Source: Pedobacter sp. (lineage in GTDB: Bacteria > Bacteroidota > Bacteroidia > Sphingobacteriales > Sphingobacteriaceae). From it: a DNA stretch of 8,636 nucleotides. Position 1 is the first letter of the stretch; every line of letters begins with the position of its first letter. The notes beneath the pieces are model-generated. The model did no database searches, was not told the DNA's origin, and saw nothing but the letters and a program-made list of their open reading frames with translations. The DNA lies in assembly GCA_030149995.1 (NCBI GenBank), contig JASLGV010000131.1, positions 1 through 8,636 of the forward strand, written 5' to 3'. Below are positions 1 through 7,447 of this stretch, piece after piece. Made by a program: the position numbers and the translations under genes.

Positions 1-208
1 GCTTAATGGCCAGGTAAAGCGAAGCACCCACACCTATTAGACCAAAAATGGCAGTAAAAATCTGGGGTGATCCTGCACGCCCCTGATCGATCTTGTAACC
101 GATAAACGAAAGCACGCCGATTGTAGCGATCATTTGAAAACCAATTGCAGAATATTTAGCTGCATTATTTAGCTTTTTATCCGTATTTTCATCTTTAGGT
201 TTTTCCAT
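1..208 (-). CDS. atpZ: AtpZ/AtpI-family ATP synthase accessory protein (3' end outside window)
   Basis: Reading leftward from an ATG at 208, 69 codons stay open to the window edge, so the C-terminus is missing. The protein begins MEKPKDENTDKKLNNAAKYS and then has two hydrophobic segments, roughly residues 21-38 and 49-68. They are joined by a short polar loop containing GYKIDQGRAGSPQ. This hairpin of two membrane helices with a G-x-x-[IL]-D loop is typical of the AtpZ/AtpI family, small inner-membrane proteins (about 70-100 residues) encoded just ahead of the F1Fo ATP synthase membrane subunits. Family members are thought to help assemble the c-ring or handle Mg2+; neither role can be seen here. 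If the usual order holds, atpB, atpE and atpF lie beyond the left edge. The gene diverges from porW across a 109-bp AT-rich gap. I found no clear TAnnTTTG element or Shine-Dalgarno site for it. The family call is fairly sure; the symbol is less so because AtpZ and AtpI names overlap. Confidence 0.8.
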   Translation of the reverse strand, partial: MEKPKDENTDKKLNNAAKYSAIGFQMIATIGVLSFIGYKIDQGRAGSPQIFTAIFGLIGVGASLYLAIK

Positions 209-218
209 TTTTTAATGC

Positions 219-247
219 AATAATTAAATTAACTTTGAATAATTAAA
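219..247. repeat. 10-bp direct repeat in the atpZ/porW divergent region
   Basis: AATAATTAAA occurs exactly at 219-228 and again at 238-247, so the copies repeat with a 19-bp period. The 9-bp spacer, TTAACTTTG, contains TAACTTTG (230-237), a match to the Bacteroidota -7 consensus TAnnTTTG on the plus strand. The repeat could be a regulator site or an upstream AT-rich element, but the region is so AT-rich that chance is a real alternative. No -33 TTTG sits at the usual distance upstream of 230. Confidence 0.35.
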
Positions 248-265
248 AAATATTGCTGAATAAAA

Positions 266-273
266 TATTTTTG
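266..273 (+). promoter_or_regulatory. candidate -7 promoter element for porW
   Basis: TATTTTTG matches the TAnnTTTG -7 consensus of the Bacteroidota primary sigma factor. It lies 44 bases ahead of the porW TTG start, which would give a leader of roughly 35-40 bases. The -33 TTTG half is not at the expected spacing: the nearest TTG (253-255) is too close and the one at 235-237 too far. A rival -7 match is TAACTTTG at 230-237. The call therefore rests on half a promoter in AT-rich DNA. Confidence 0.4.
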
Positions 274-317
274 CATAAATTTTGTTTATTTTATTTCACT
301 AAAGAGACTTCTTATAC

Positions 318-3098
318 TTGAAAAATTACGCCCACAAAAGCCTAACTCCTGTACTTTTCTGCCTAAGCCTGCTATTTATATATGGTTGTATAACGCCTAA
401 AGATACTGCCGTCAGCCGTAAAATGCAAAATTTAACAGCCCGGTACAATTATATATATAATGCCAACGAACTGCTAACCGAGTATAACGAAGGTCTTTTG
501 CAGGGATATGTAGATAATTACGAGAAAATACTACCCGTCTATTTAGATCCTGAACCCCAAAAAGATCTGGTTATAACCACCGGAAAAGCACATAAGCAGC
601 TCGATGCGGTGATCCAGAAAGGCCAAACCATTATCAATGATAAAAGTTTCAGTAATTATATAGACGATGCCTACATGTTGCTGGGCAAAGCCAATTTTTA
701 CAAAGAAAACTATTTCATTGCTACTGAATACTTCGATTATACAGCTAAAACCTATAAAGATGATTTAAAAACCTACATCATGGCTTTAAACTGGAAAGCG
801 AGAAGCCAGATGCAATTGAATCATTTAAGCGATGCCGATAAGATTTTAGACACGATGTTGCGGGCCGCCGATTACTTAAAGAAAGATCTTGCCGAACCGC
901 TGGCAACTACGGCGCAAATGCGGATTTACCAAAAACGCAATAAAGAAGCCATGGTGCTGCTCGAAGCTGCCATTGCCAGTGCTCCTCAAACACAACAACG
1001 CATTCGCTGGCGCTTTATACTGGCTCAACTTCAGGAAAAAGAAAACAACCTGCAGGATGCATTTGCCAATTTCACCAAAGTGGAAAAAAGCAATGCTCCT
1101 TTTGAAATGTATTTCCACGCCAATTTAAACCGCATAAAACTAAAAGCCATTCTAAACGGCGAACAACTTAATAAAGAACAACAATTACTCGTTTTGCTTA
1201 AGGACGATAAAAATGCCGAATATATTGACCAGATTTATTACCAGGTGGGCGAACTGCTTTCCAACCAACACCAATACCAGAAAGCCGAAACCTATTACAA
1301 CAAATCCATCCGATCCAGTACCCGCAACCAGAACCAGAAAGCCCTTTCTTACCTGCGCATTGCCGATCTGAACTTTAAAGAATTTAAAAATTATATTAAG
1401 GCAAAGCTGTATTACGACAGTACGGTACTCATTTTACCAAACAACTTTCCCGATTACGATAATATTGTTAAAAAGACGGCCAACCTGCAATACTTAACAG
1501 ACCGGTACACCCTTATTTCAAAAGAAGATACTTTACAGGCGATTGCCAAACTACCCGCCTCAGAACGCGAAGCGAAAGTTAAAAAATTATTTACCCGCCA
1601 GGTAGCCGCTGCAAAAAATACCGACAACGGCAATACCCAGTCTTTTCTTACAGAAGATATTTCGAATCAGCCTTTAGGCAATCAACCTGCCGGCAGTACC
1701 TTTTACTTTAACAACACTGCTGCCATCAGCAACGGAATTTCTGATTTCAAAAAACGCTGGGGCAACAGGCAGCTGGAAGATAACTGGCGTCAGAGTCAGC
1801 GCTCATCGGCACAGGAAACCAATCTGATCCTGGCTGGCGGAAATGTAGCCAACGAACTTTCGCCCGATAACCTCTCGGCAACAGATACCACTAAACAATT
1901 AGCACTCGAAAAACAATATCTGGCAGCATTACCGGTAAACGATACCCTGCTGCTTAAATCGAACCAGCACATTATTGACGCCTACTTCGAAATTGCAGGT
2001 TTCTACCAGCAGGAATTAAACGATAAGGCAGAGGCCAACAAAGTTTACCTGGAGCTCTTAAAACGTTTCCCGGAAAACAACCACCTGGCCGCTATTTATT
2101 ATAGCCTTTACCTGAACAACATTGAAACCGATCCGGCTACGGCGGCCAACTACAAAAACCTGGTGCTGGATAAGTTTCCGAACTCAGGTTTTGCCAGAAC
2201 CATTTCAGATCCTTCGTACTCGGCCAGACAAAACCAGCTCGAAGCCTTGCTAAACAACAATTACAACATTGTGTACGACGATTATGCTAAAAAAGACTAT
2301 GCCAGTGTAATCAAAAAATCTACCGATAACATCAGCAACTTTAAAGAAAACGAGCTGGCACCTCAATTTGCCTATTTAAAGGCCATTGCTACAGGCCGTA
2401 CTGCCCCGATCGATCCGCTGTTGCGCGAGTTTAATTCCATTGTAACACTTTACCCCGACGATAAAATTATTACCCCGCTGGTTAAAGACCATTTGAATTA
2501 TATCAATGCACACCTCGATGAGTTTAAAAAAAGAAAGGTGGCGTTAACCGATTTTGATCTTAATGAACCACGCTTCCTGAGCAATGCAAAACCCGACAGC
2601 TATGTACAAAAACCGGTAAATAAGCAGACAGATGTGGCACCAGAACAAAAGGCAGCTGAAAACCCGGTTGTAAAAACTGCAACGCCCAAGCCTTCGGTTA
2701 CACAAGCAGCAGAACCAGCTGCCAAACCTGTTAGTATTTTCAGTACCGCCACTTCAGATACCTATTATTATGTAATAGATGTAAACGATGCTTCTCTTAC
2801 CTTAAGCTCGTCCAGATTTGGTATCGGACAGTTTAACCGGGGTAATTATCCAGACAATGAACTGGTGCATAAACTTGTAGAGCTTGATGAAGATCAGTTA
2901 ATCTATATCAGTAGCTTTGTAGACCTGGAAGATGCTAAAATATACGATGAAAGCATTAAGAACCAGCTGAAAAACATCATGAAAGTGCCTGCCAATGCTT
3001 ACAAGACTTTTGTCATCAGCAAGGAAAATTTTGAGAAACTAACCAACAGGCAGCGCATTAATGAATATATAGAGTTTTATAAAAACAGCTACCAGTAA
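318..3098 (+). CDS. porW: type IX secretion system TPR lipoprotein PorW/SprE
   Basis: A 926-residue lipoprotein of the T9SS, the Bacteroidota machine that exports proteins carrying a C-terminal signal and supports gliding. Residues 1-24 form a lipoprotein signal peptide ending in the lipobox-like IYGC, with Cys24 as the acylated residue. No acidic run follows the Cys, so a periplasm-facing location is more likely than surface display. TPR-like helical pairs are visible near 118-150, 156-185, 305-335, 343-372, 553-586 and 588-622. Residues about 462-496 hold FYFNN followed by RWGNRQLEDNWRQSQ, a block I recognise as typical of PorW/SprE. A Pro/Ala/Lys linker (about 775-810) leads to a compact C-terminal alpha/beta domain (about 813-926). 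The start is TTG: an in-frame TAA lies at 300-302, and the first in-frame ATG (423) is past the lipobox and would delete the signal peptide. AAAGAGA at 301-307 is at best a weak ribosome site. PorW of Porphyromonas gingivalis is reported to associate with the PorN ring; gldN lies at the other end of this window. Length fits SprE-like proteins (about 870-930). Confidence 0.88.
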   Translation: MKNYAHKSLTPVLFCLSLLFIYGCITPKDTAVSRKMQNLTARYNYIYNANELLTEYNEGLLQGYVDNYEKILPVYLDPEPQKDLVITTGKAHKQLDAVIQKGQTIINDKSFSNYIDDAYMLLGKANFYKENYFIATEYFDYTAKTYKDDLKTYIMALNWKARSQMQLNHLSDADKILDTMLRAADYLKKDLAEPLATTAQMRIYQKRNKEAMVLLEAAIASAPQTQQRIRWRFILAQLQEKENNLQDAFANFTKVEKSNAPFEMYFHANLNRIKLKAILNGEQLNKEQQLLVLLKDDKNAEYIDQIYYQVGELLSNQHQYQKAETYYNKSIRSSTRNQNQKALSYLRIADLNFKEFKNYIKAKLYYDSTVLILPNNFPDYDNIVKKTANLQYLTDRYTLISKEDTLQAIAKLPASEREAKVKKLFTRQVAAAKNTDNGNTQSFLTEDISNQPLGNQPAGSTFYFNNTAAISNGISDFKKRWGNRQLEDNWRQSQRSSAQETNLILAGGNVANELSPDNLSATDTTKQLALEKQYLAALPVNDTLLLKSNQHIIDAYFEIAGFYQQELNDKAEANKVYLELLKRFPENNHLAAIYYSLYLNNIETDPATAANYKNLVLDKFPNSGFARTISDPSYSARQNQLEALLNNNYNIVYDDYAKKDYASVIKKSTDNISNFKENELAPQFAYLKAIATGRTAPIDPLLREFNSIVTLYPDDKIITPLVKDHLNYINAHLDEFKKRKVALTDFDLNEPRFLSNAKPDSYVQKPVNKQTDVAPEQKAAENPVVKTATPKPSVTQAAEPAAKPVSIFSTATSDTYYYVIDVNDASLTLSSSRFGIGQFNRGNYPDNELVHKLVELDEDQLIYISSFVDLEDAKIYDESIKNQLKNIMKVPANAYKTFVISKENFEKLTNRQRINEYIEFYKNSYQ

Positions 3099-3154
3099 AA
3101 CACAGGGTAAAATATATGCGCCCGTTGAAAAAGGTTTATTCCGGAAAAAATAAA

Positions 3155-3162
3155 TAAATTTG
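3155..3162 (+). promoter_or_regulatory. candidate -7 promoter element for the class A PBP gene
   Basis: TAAATTTG followed by CAG is a full match to TAnnTTTG and lies 55 bases before the ATG at 3218. That predicts a leader of about 45-50 bases. A TTG occurs at 3125-3127, but 27 bases away, longer than the usual 19-21, so the -33 half is weak. No terminator hairpin is visible between the porW stop (3098) and this site, so readthrough from porW could add to transcription. Confidence 0.5.
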
Positions 3163-3217
3163 CAGCCTTAAAATCGTTCTCTTTTTTGAATAGATATTAA
3201 GCTAAAAAACACACAAA

Positions 3218-5434
3218 ATGAACAAAGCCCTTTCCAAAGAAGATATAAAGAAATACAATTTGCTGATCTGGAAAATAGTTGTTGGCGGTATTGGCCTCTT
3301 TGCTATTTTTATTTCACTGATTGGTTTAGGTGTTTTCGGAGCCTTACCTTCTTTCAGAGATATAGAGCATCCAAAAAGTAACCAGGCATCAGAAATAATT
3401 GCCGATAACGGGCAAACCCTGGGTACTTACTTTGTACAAAACCGCTCCAATGTTTCGTACAAGGAAATTTCGCCCAATGTAATCAATGCACTGATCGCAA
3501 CAGAAGATACCCGCTTTAAAGAACATTCGGGTATCGACTTCAAAAGGACCTTCAGTATTATTTTTTACAACCTGATTGGGAAGAAACAGGGCGCCAGTAC
3601 CATTACACAACAGCTGGCCAAAAACCTGTTTCCGCGCGAGTCTAATTTAAATTTCTTCACCCTGGTTTTAACCAAGTTAAAGGAATGGATTGTAGCGGTT
3701 AAGCTCGAACGCAACTATACCAAAGAAGAAATCATCACCATGTATCTGAATACGGTCGATTTTGGAAACCAGGCATATGGCATTAAATCGGCTGCAAGGG
3801 TTTATTTCAGCACCAGTCCCGATCAGCTTTCCATTACGCAGGCCTCCACACTGGTTGGTATGCAAAAAGGAATTACCATGTATTCGCCTACCCGCCACCC
3901 GGAGCGCTCACTCAACCGGAGAAATACTGTGATGGCCATGATGGTAAAGGCCGATTTGCTGACTCAGCAGGATTTTGATAAAGAAAAGGAAAAACCTTTA
4001 AATCTGCATTTCAATGCGGCCACCATTAACGATGGTATTGCACCTTATTTCAGATCGGTACTTAAAAATGATATCAAAGCCATTTTTCAGGAACAGGGCA
4101 TCAACAAGGCAGATGGTACGCCTTACGACCTGGATCGCGATGGTTTAAAAATTTATACCACCATCAATTACGATATGCAGGTATATGCAGAGGAAGCGCA
4201 GAAAGAATACATGAAAGTGTTGCAACAACAGTTTATAAACAGCTGGAAAGGCCGCGATCCCTTTAAAGATAAAAGTTTACAGATTGAACAGGGAATAAAA
4301 CGTTCTGATCGTTATAAAGCATTAAAGCTCGAAGGCAAATCAGACGAGGAGATTACCAAAGACTTTAATACGCCTACGGAACTCAGCATCTTTACCTGGC
4401 ATGGCAACATCGATACCACGATGAAACCGGTAGACTCTGTGCGTTATTACAAAATGTTGCTGAGAAATGCCATGATGAGTATGGATCCGCAAACAGGTTA
4501 TGTAAAAGCCTGGGTTGGCGGTATTAATTTTGAGCATTTCAAGTACGACCAGGTGAAGATGGGTACCCGTCAGGTAGGTTCAACCGCCAAACCTTTTACC
4601 TATGCCGTTGCGGTCGAAAATGGGATTTCTCCTTGTTTAACCGTTCCGAATGTTCCGGTTACCATTGAAGGATTTGGCGCACCATGGACCCCACGCTCGT
4701 CGGGTACACTTCCGGGCGACATTACCTTGCAGAAAGCACTGGCCTATTCTCAAAACTATGTAACGGCCTACGTAATGAAGCAGGTTGGCCCTGTAGCGGT
4801 TTCCAACCTGGCAACCAAAATGGGCATTCCCAATGTTCCGGCTTATCCTTCCATTGCCCTGGGTTCTTTTGATGCTTCTGTATACAACATGGTAGGCGCA
4901 TATGGTACTTTTGCCAATAAAGGTTATTACACACAACCAATTTACCTGCTCAGAATTGAAGATAAAAACGGCGTGGTTTTATATACCAAAAAGGCCATTC
5001 CAAAACCGGTTATGCCCGAAGAAGTGGCTTATGTAATGACACGTATGTTAAAGGGCGTAATTACCAACGGAACCGGTTCGAGGTTAAACTATAAGTACAA
5101 AATCAATGCACCAATTGGTGGTAAAACCGGTACAACACAAAACAACTCAGATGGCTGGTTTATGTCTATAACACCCCAGCTGGTTACCGGTATATGGACC
5201 GGTTGCGAAGACAGGGCTTTCCACTTTATCAGTACCCGTGAGGGAGAAGGTGCCAATACAGCCCTGCCAATTTTTGCAGGCTTTATCAAACGTGTGTACG
5301 CCAACCCGGCTCTCAAAATAACAAAAGCCGATTTTGAAGCGCCCAAAAACGGAACTTCTATTGTGTTCGATTGTAACCAATACCAGACACAGGAAGAAGG
5401 TACCACCGAACTGGATAAAAAACTCGGTTTTTAG
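3218..5434 (+). CDS. mrcA: bifunctional class A penicillin-binding protein (PBP1A type)
   Basis: A 738-residue bifunctional peptidoglycan synthase that polymerises lipid II into glycan strands and cross-links the peptides, anchored in the inner membrane. One membrane segment lies at about 17-42. The glycosyltransferase family 51 domain spans about 60-235. It carries EDTRFKEHSG with catalytic Glu96, the GASTITQQ motif at 125-132, and RNYTKEEIITMYLN at 165-178. The transpeptidase domain spans about 415-700 with all three active-site motifs: S455-TA-K458 (SxxK, acylated serine), SQN at 511-513 and KTGT at 636-639. The stretch at about 320-410 between the domains is charged and carries no motif I recognise. 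The ATG at 3218 is preceded by an A-rich AAAAAACACACAAA leader, usual for this phylum. A terminator follows 23 bases after the stop. No catalytic residue is missing and the length is normal for the family. Genomes of this group usually carry more than one class A PBP, so the symbol mrcA is by family only. Confidence 0.93.
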   Translation: MNKALSKEDIKKYNLLIWKIVVGGIGLFAIFISLIGLGVFGALPSFRDIEHPKSNQASEIIADNGQTLGTYFVQNRSNVSYKEISPNVINALIATEDTRFKEHSGIDFKRTFSIIFYNLIGKKQGASTITQQLAKNLFPRESNLNFFTLVLTKLKEWIVAVKLERNYTKEEIITMYLNTVDFGNQAYGIKSAARVYFSTSPDQLSITQASTLVGMQKGITMYSPTRHPERSLNRRNTVMAMMVKADLLTQQDFDKEKEKPLNLHFNAATINDGIAPYFRSVLKNDIKAIFQEQGINKADGTPYDLDRDGLKIYTTINYDMQVYAEEAQKEYMKVLQQQFINSWKGRDPFKDKSLQIEQGIKRSDRYKALKLEGKSDEEITKDFNTPTELSIFTWHGNIDTTMKPVDSVRYYKMLLRNAMMSMDPQTGYVKAWVGGINFEHFKYDQVKMGTRQVGSTAKPFTYAVAVENGISPCLTVPNVPVTIEGFGAPWTPRSSGTLPGDITLQKALAYSQNYVTAYVMKQVGPVAVSNLATKMGIPNVPAYPSIALGSFDASVYNMVGAYGTFANKGYYTQPIYLLRIEDKNGVVLYTKKAIPKPVMPEEVAYVMTRMLKGVITNGTGSRLNYKYKINAPIGGKTGTTQNNSDGWFMSITPQLVTGIWTGCEDRAFHFISTREGEGANTALPIFAGFIKRVYANPALKITKADFEAPKNGTSIVFDCNQYQTQEEGTTELDKKLGF

Positions 5435-5457
5435 TTAACCGGATAAGTATAATATTC

Positions 5458-5491
5458 AATGCCAAACCTGAGGAGGTTTGGCATTTTTTTT
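5458..5491 (+). terminator. rho-independent terminator after the PBP gene
   Basis: A perfect stem starts 23 bases after the stop codon. ATGCCAAACCT (5459-5469) pairs with AGGTTTGGCAT (5474-5484) around the four-base loop GAGG. An extra A5458-T5485 pair is possible. The right arm runs into eight T residues (5484-5491). This should end transcription from porW and the PBP gene before uvrC. Confidence 0.93.
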
Positions 5492-5534
5492 AGGTTCAAT
5501 ACAAAGACCATTAAATAATATGGTTATAAGCACG

Positions 5535-5542
5535 TATTTTTG
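5535..5542 (+). promoter_or_regulatory. candidate -7 promoter element for uvrC, very close to the start codon
   Basis: TATTTTTG matches TAnnTTTG and ends only six bases before the uvrC ATG at 5549. Initiation at the normal distance downstream would fall on or next to the A of the start codon, giving a leaderless or nearly leaderless mRNA. uvrC needs its own promoter because a strong terminator lies just upstream. No convincing -33 TTTG lies 19-21 bases ahead of the element. Confidence 0.45.
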
Positions 5543-5548
5543 TAATTA

Positions 5549-7360
5549 ATGAGCAGTTTCGATCATAAAACGGCCTTAACGGCCATTCCGCACAAACCCG
5601 GCGTTTACCAGTATTGGGATGCAGATGGAAAACTCATGTACATTGGTAAAGCCAAAGATTTGCGCAACCGGGTGGGTTCTTATTTTAACAGCGATAAAAG
5701 CCAGTTTAATGGTAAAACACGCGTACTGGTTTCCAGGATCCGAAAGATAACCTTTACCATTGTTGATACGGAGATTGATGCCTGGTTACTCGAAAACAGC
5801 CTCATCAAAAAACACCAGCCCAAGTTTAACATCAACCTTAAAGATGATAAAACCTACCCCTGGATTATTATTAAAAAAGAAAACTATCCGCGTATTTATT
5901 CCACGCGCAAAGTAATAAAAGACGGATCTACTTATTTTGGCCCCTATGGTTCTGTTGGCATGATGCACACCATGCTCGACCTGATTAAAGAAACCTATGC
6001 CCTGCGAACCTGCAACCTGCCCCTCAATGCCAAAAACATTGCAGAAGGCAAGTTTAAAGTTTGCCTTGAATACCAGATAGGCAATTGCAAAGGCCCCTGC
6101 CAGGCATACCAGTCTGAACAGGATTACGACCATAACATTGCAGAGATCAAAGAAATTCTAAATGGTAAAGTCAGTAATGTAATCAAAGAGGTTAAGCAGG
6201 TAATTAAAAATGCAGCCGACGAACTAAACTTTGAACTGGCCCATCAGTATGCCAAGAAATTGCAGATACTCGAAAAGTATCAGAGTAAATCGACCGTTGT
6301 AAGCAGTGCCATTACCAATTTAGACGTGGTGAGTATTGCTTCGGATGAGCGTTATGCTTTTGTCAATTACCTGAAAGTAATGAACGGTACCATTATCCAA
6401 ACGCAAACCATTGAGGTTAAAAAACAGCTCGACGAAAGCGATGATGAAATTTTAACTTCAGCCATGCTGGAGTTCAGAACCAAATTTAACAGTACTTCGA
6501 AAGAAGTGGTGGTGCCTTTTAAATTATCGCTGGAGGATGAAAATTTACGTTTCGTGGTACCGCAACTGGGCGAGAAAAAGAAATTGCTGGAGCTTTCGCA
6601 AAAGAATGTACTTTTCTTTAAAAAGGAGAAACTCAATCAATATGAAAAGCTCAATCCGGATCTGAGAACCGAACGGATTTTAACCCAGATGCAAAAGGAT
6701 CTGCGCTTAACGCAGTTGCCTAAACATATAGAATGTTTTGATAACTCGAACTTCCAGGGGAAATACCCTGTTTCGGCCATTGTGGTTTTTAAAGATGCAA
6801 AACCTTCTAAAAAAGATTACCGGCATTTCAATGTTAAAACCGTAGAAGGACCAAACGATTTTGCCACTATGGAAGAGGCTGTTTTCAGACGTTACAGACG
6901 CCTTCTCGACGAAAACCAACCTTTGCCTCAGCTCATCATTATTGATGGTGGTAAAGGGCAACTTTCGTCGGCTGTAAAGAGTTTAAAAGCGTTGGGTATC
7001 TACAACCGCTTAACCGTAATCGGTATTGCCAAAAGACTCGAAGAACTTTTTTATCCCGGCGATTCTTTTCCGCTGTACCTCGATAAAAAATCAGAAACAC
7101 TGAAAGTAATCCAGCAGTTGCGCGATGAGGCACACCGTTTTGGAATTACCTTTCACCGCAAAAAGCGCGATCAGGGAACCCTTAAAACCGAGCTTGAACA
7201 AATTCCGGGCATTGGTAAAACCACCGCCGATAAGTTGCTTACGCAGTTTAAATCGGTCAAGAAAATTCGGGAAGCAACAGAAAAAGAGCTGTCTGAAGTT
7301 TTAAACAAAAAGCAGATTGTGGCGCTAACCGGTTACTTTAGACAGGAACCCGCTTCATAA
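5549..7360 (+). CDS. uvrC: excinuclease ABC subunit UvrC
   Basis: A 603-residue dual-incision nuclease of nucleotide excision repair. It joins the UvrB-DNA complex at a lesion and cuts on both sides, in the cytoplasm. The N-terminal GIY-YIG domain (about 14-95), which makes the 3' incision, has GVY at 18-20, YIG at 31-33, Arg39 and the metal-binding Glu82. Four cysteines at 155, 172, 180 and 184 (with NCKGPC) match the cluster reported to bind a [4Fe-4S] centre in UvrC. A UVR motif for UvrB contact lies at about 205-243 (LNFELAHQYAKKLQIL). The RNase H-like domain for the 5' incision spans about 390-545, with likely catalytic Asp398 (ECFDNSN), Asp437 (GPNDFATM), Asp466 (IIIDGGKGQ) and His536. 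A tandem helix-hairpin-helix region for DNA binding closes the protein (about 548-600, IPGIGKTTADKLL). All expected parts are present and the length is normal. It appears to be transcribed alone, between terminators on both sides. Confidence 0.97.
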   Translation: MSSFDHKTALTAIPHKPGVYQYWDADGKLMYIGKAKDLRNRVGSYFNSDKSQFNGKTRVLVSRIRKITFTIVDTEIDAWLLENSLIKKHQPKFNINLKDDKTYPWIIIKKENYPRIYSTRKVIKDGSTYFGPYGSVGMMHTMLDLIKETYALRTCNLPLNAKNIAEGKFKVCLEYQIGNCKGPCQAYQSEQDYDHNIAEIKEILNGKVSNVIKEVKQVIKNAADELNFELAHQYAKKLQILEKYQSKSTVVSSAITNLDVVSIASDERYAFVNYLKVMNGTIIQTQTIEVKKQLDESDDEILTSAMLEFRTKFNSTSKEVVVPFKLSLEDENLRFVVPQLGEKKKLLELSQKNVLFFKKEKLNQYEKLNPDLRTERILTQMQKDLRLTQLPKHIECFDNSNFQGKYPVSAIVVFKDAKPSKKDYRHFNVKTVEGPNDFATMEEAVFRRYRRLLDENQPLPQLIIIDGGKGQLSSAVKSLKALGIYNRLTVIGIAKRLEELFYPGDSFPLYLDKKSETLKVIQQLRDEAHRFGITFHRKKRDQGTLKTELEQIPGIGKTTADKLLTQFKSVKKIREATEKELSEVLNKKQIVALTGYFRQEPAS

Positions 7361-7404
7361 AGCATTAAACTCTAAACGCAGAGGTGGCATCGCTGTAAAG
7401 GCTG

Positions 7405-7447
7405 TAATAAAAAAAAGATGTCTTATGCAGACATCTTTTTTTTATTA
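7405..7447. terminator. bidirectional terminator between convergent uvrC and gldN
   Basis: An inverted repeat with 19-bp arms at 7405-7423 and 7429-7447 encloses the five-base loop TATGC. The core GATGTCT/AGACATC is flanked by eight A on the left and eight T on the right, so either strand gives a hairpin followed by a U tract. It lies 44 bases after the uvrC stop, and its right end (7445-7447) is the gldN stop codon itself. It should serve both genes. Confidence 0.92.

Noticed and set aside
3135..3154. Possible small hairpin TTTATT...AATAAA around TTCCGGAA upstream of the PBP gene
   Set aside because: The stem is short and AT-only apart from the central CCGG, and no T tract follows. It does not qualify as a terminator and overlaps the promoter area.
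5089..5406. 105-codon minus-strand open frame within the PBP gene
   Set aside because: It lies wholly over the transpeptidase domain of a gene with all catalytic motifs, and its translation resembles no family.
5467..5476. GAGGAGG, a Shine-Dalgarno-like string before uvrC
   Set aside because: It is the loop and right-arm start of the terminator hairpin and has no start codon at a suitable distance. uvrC begins more than 70 bases further on.
5786..6133. 115-codon minus-strand open frame within uvrC
   Set aside because: It covers the GIY-YIG to Cys-cluster part of UvrC and is low-complexity Phe/Val-rich, as expected for the antisense of AAA/AAC-rich codons.
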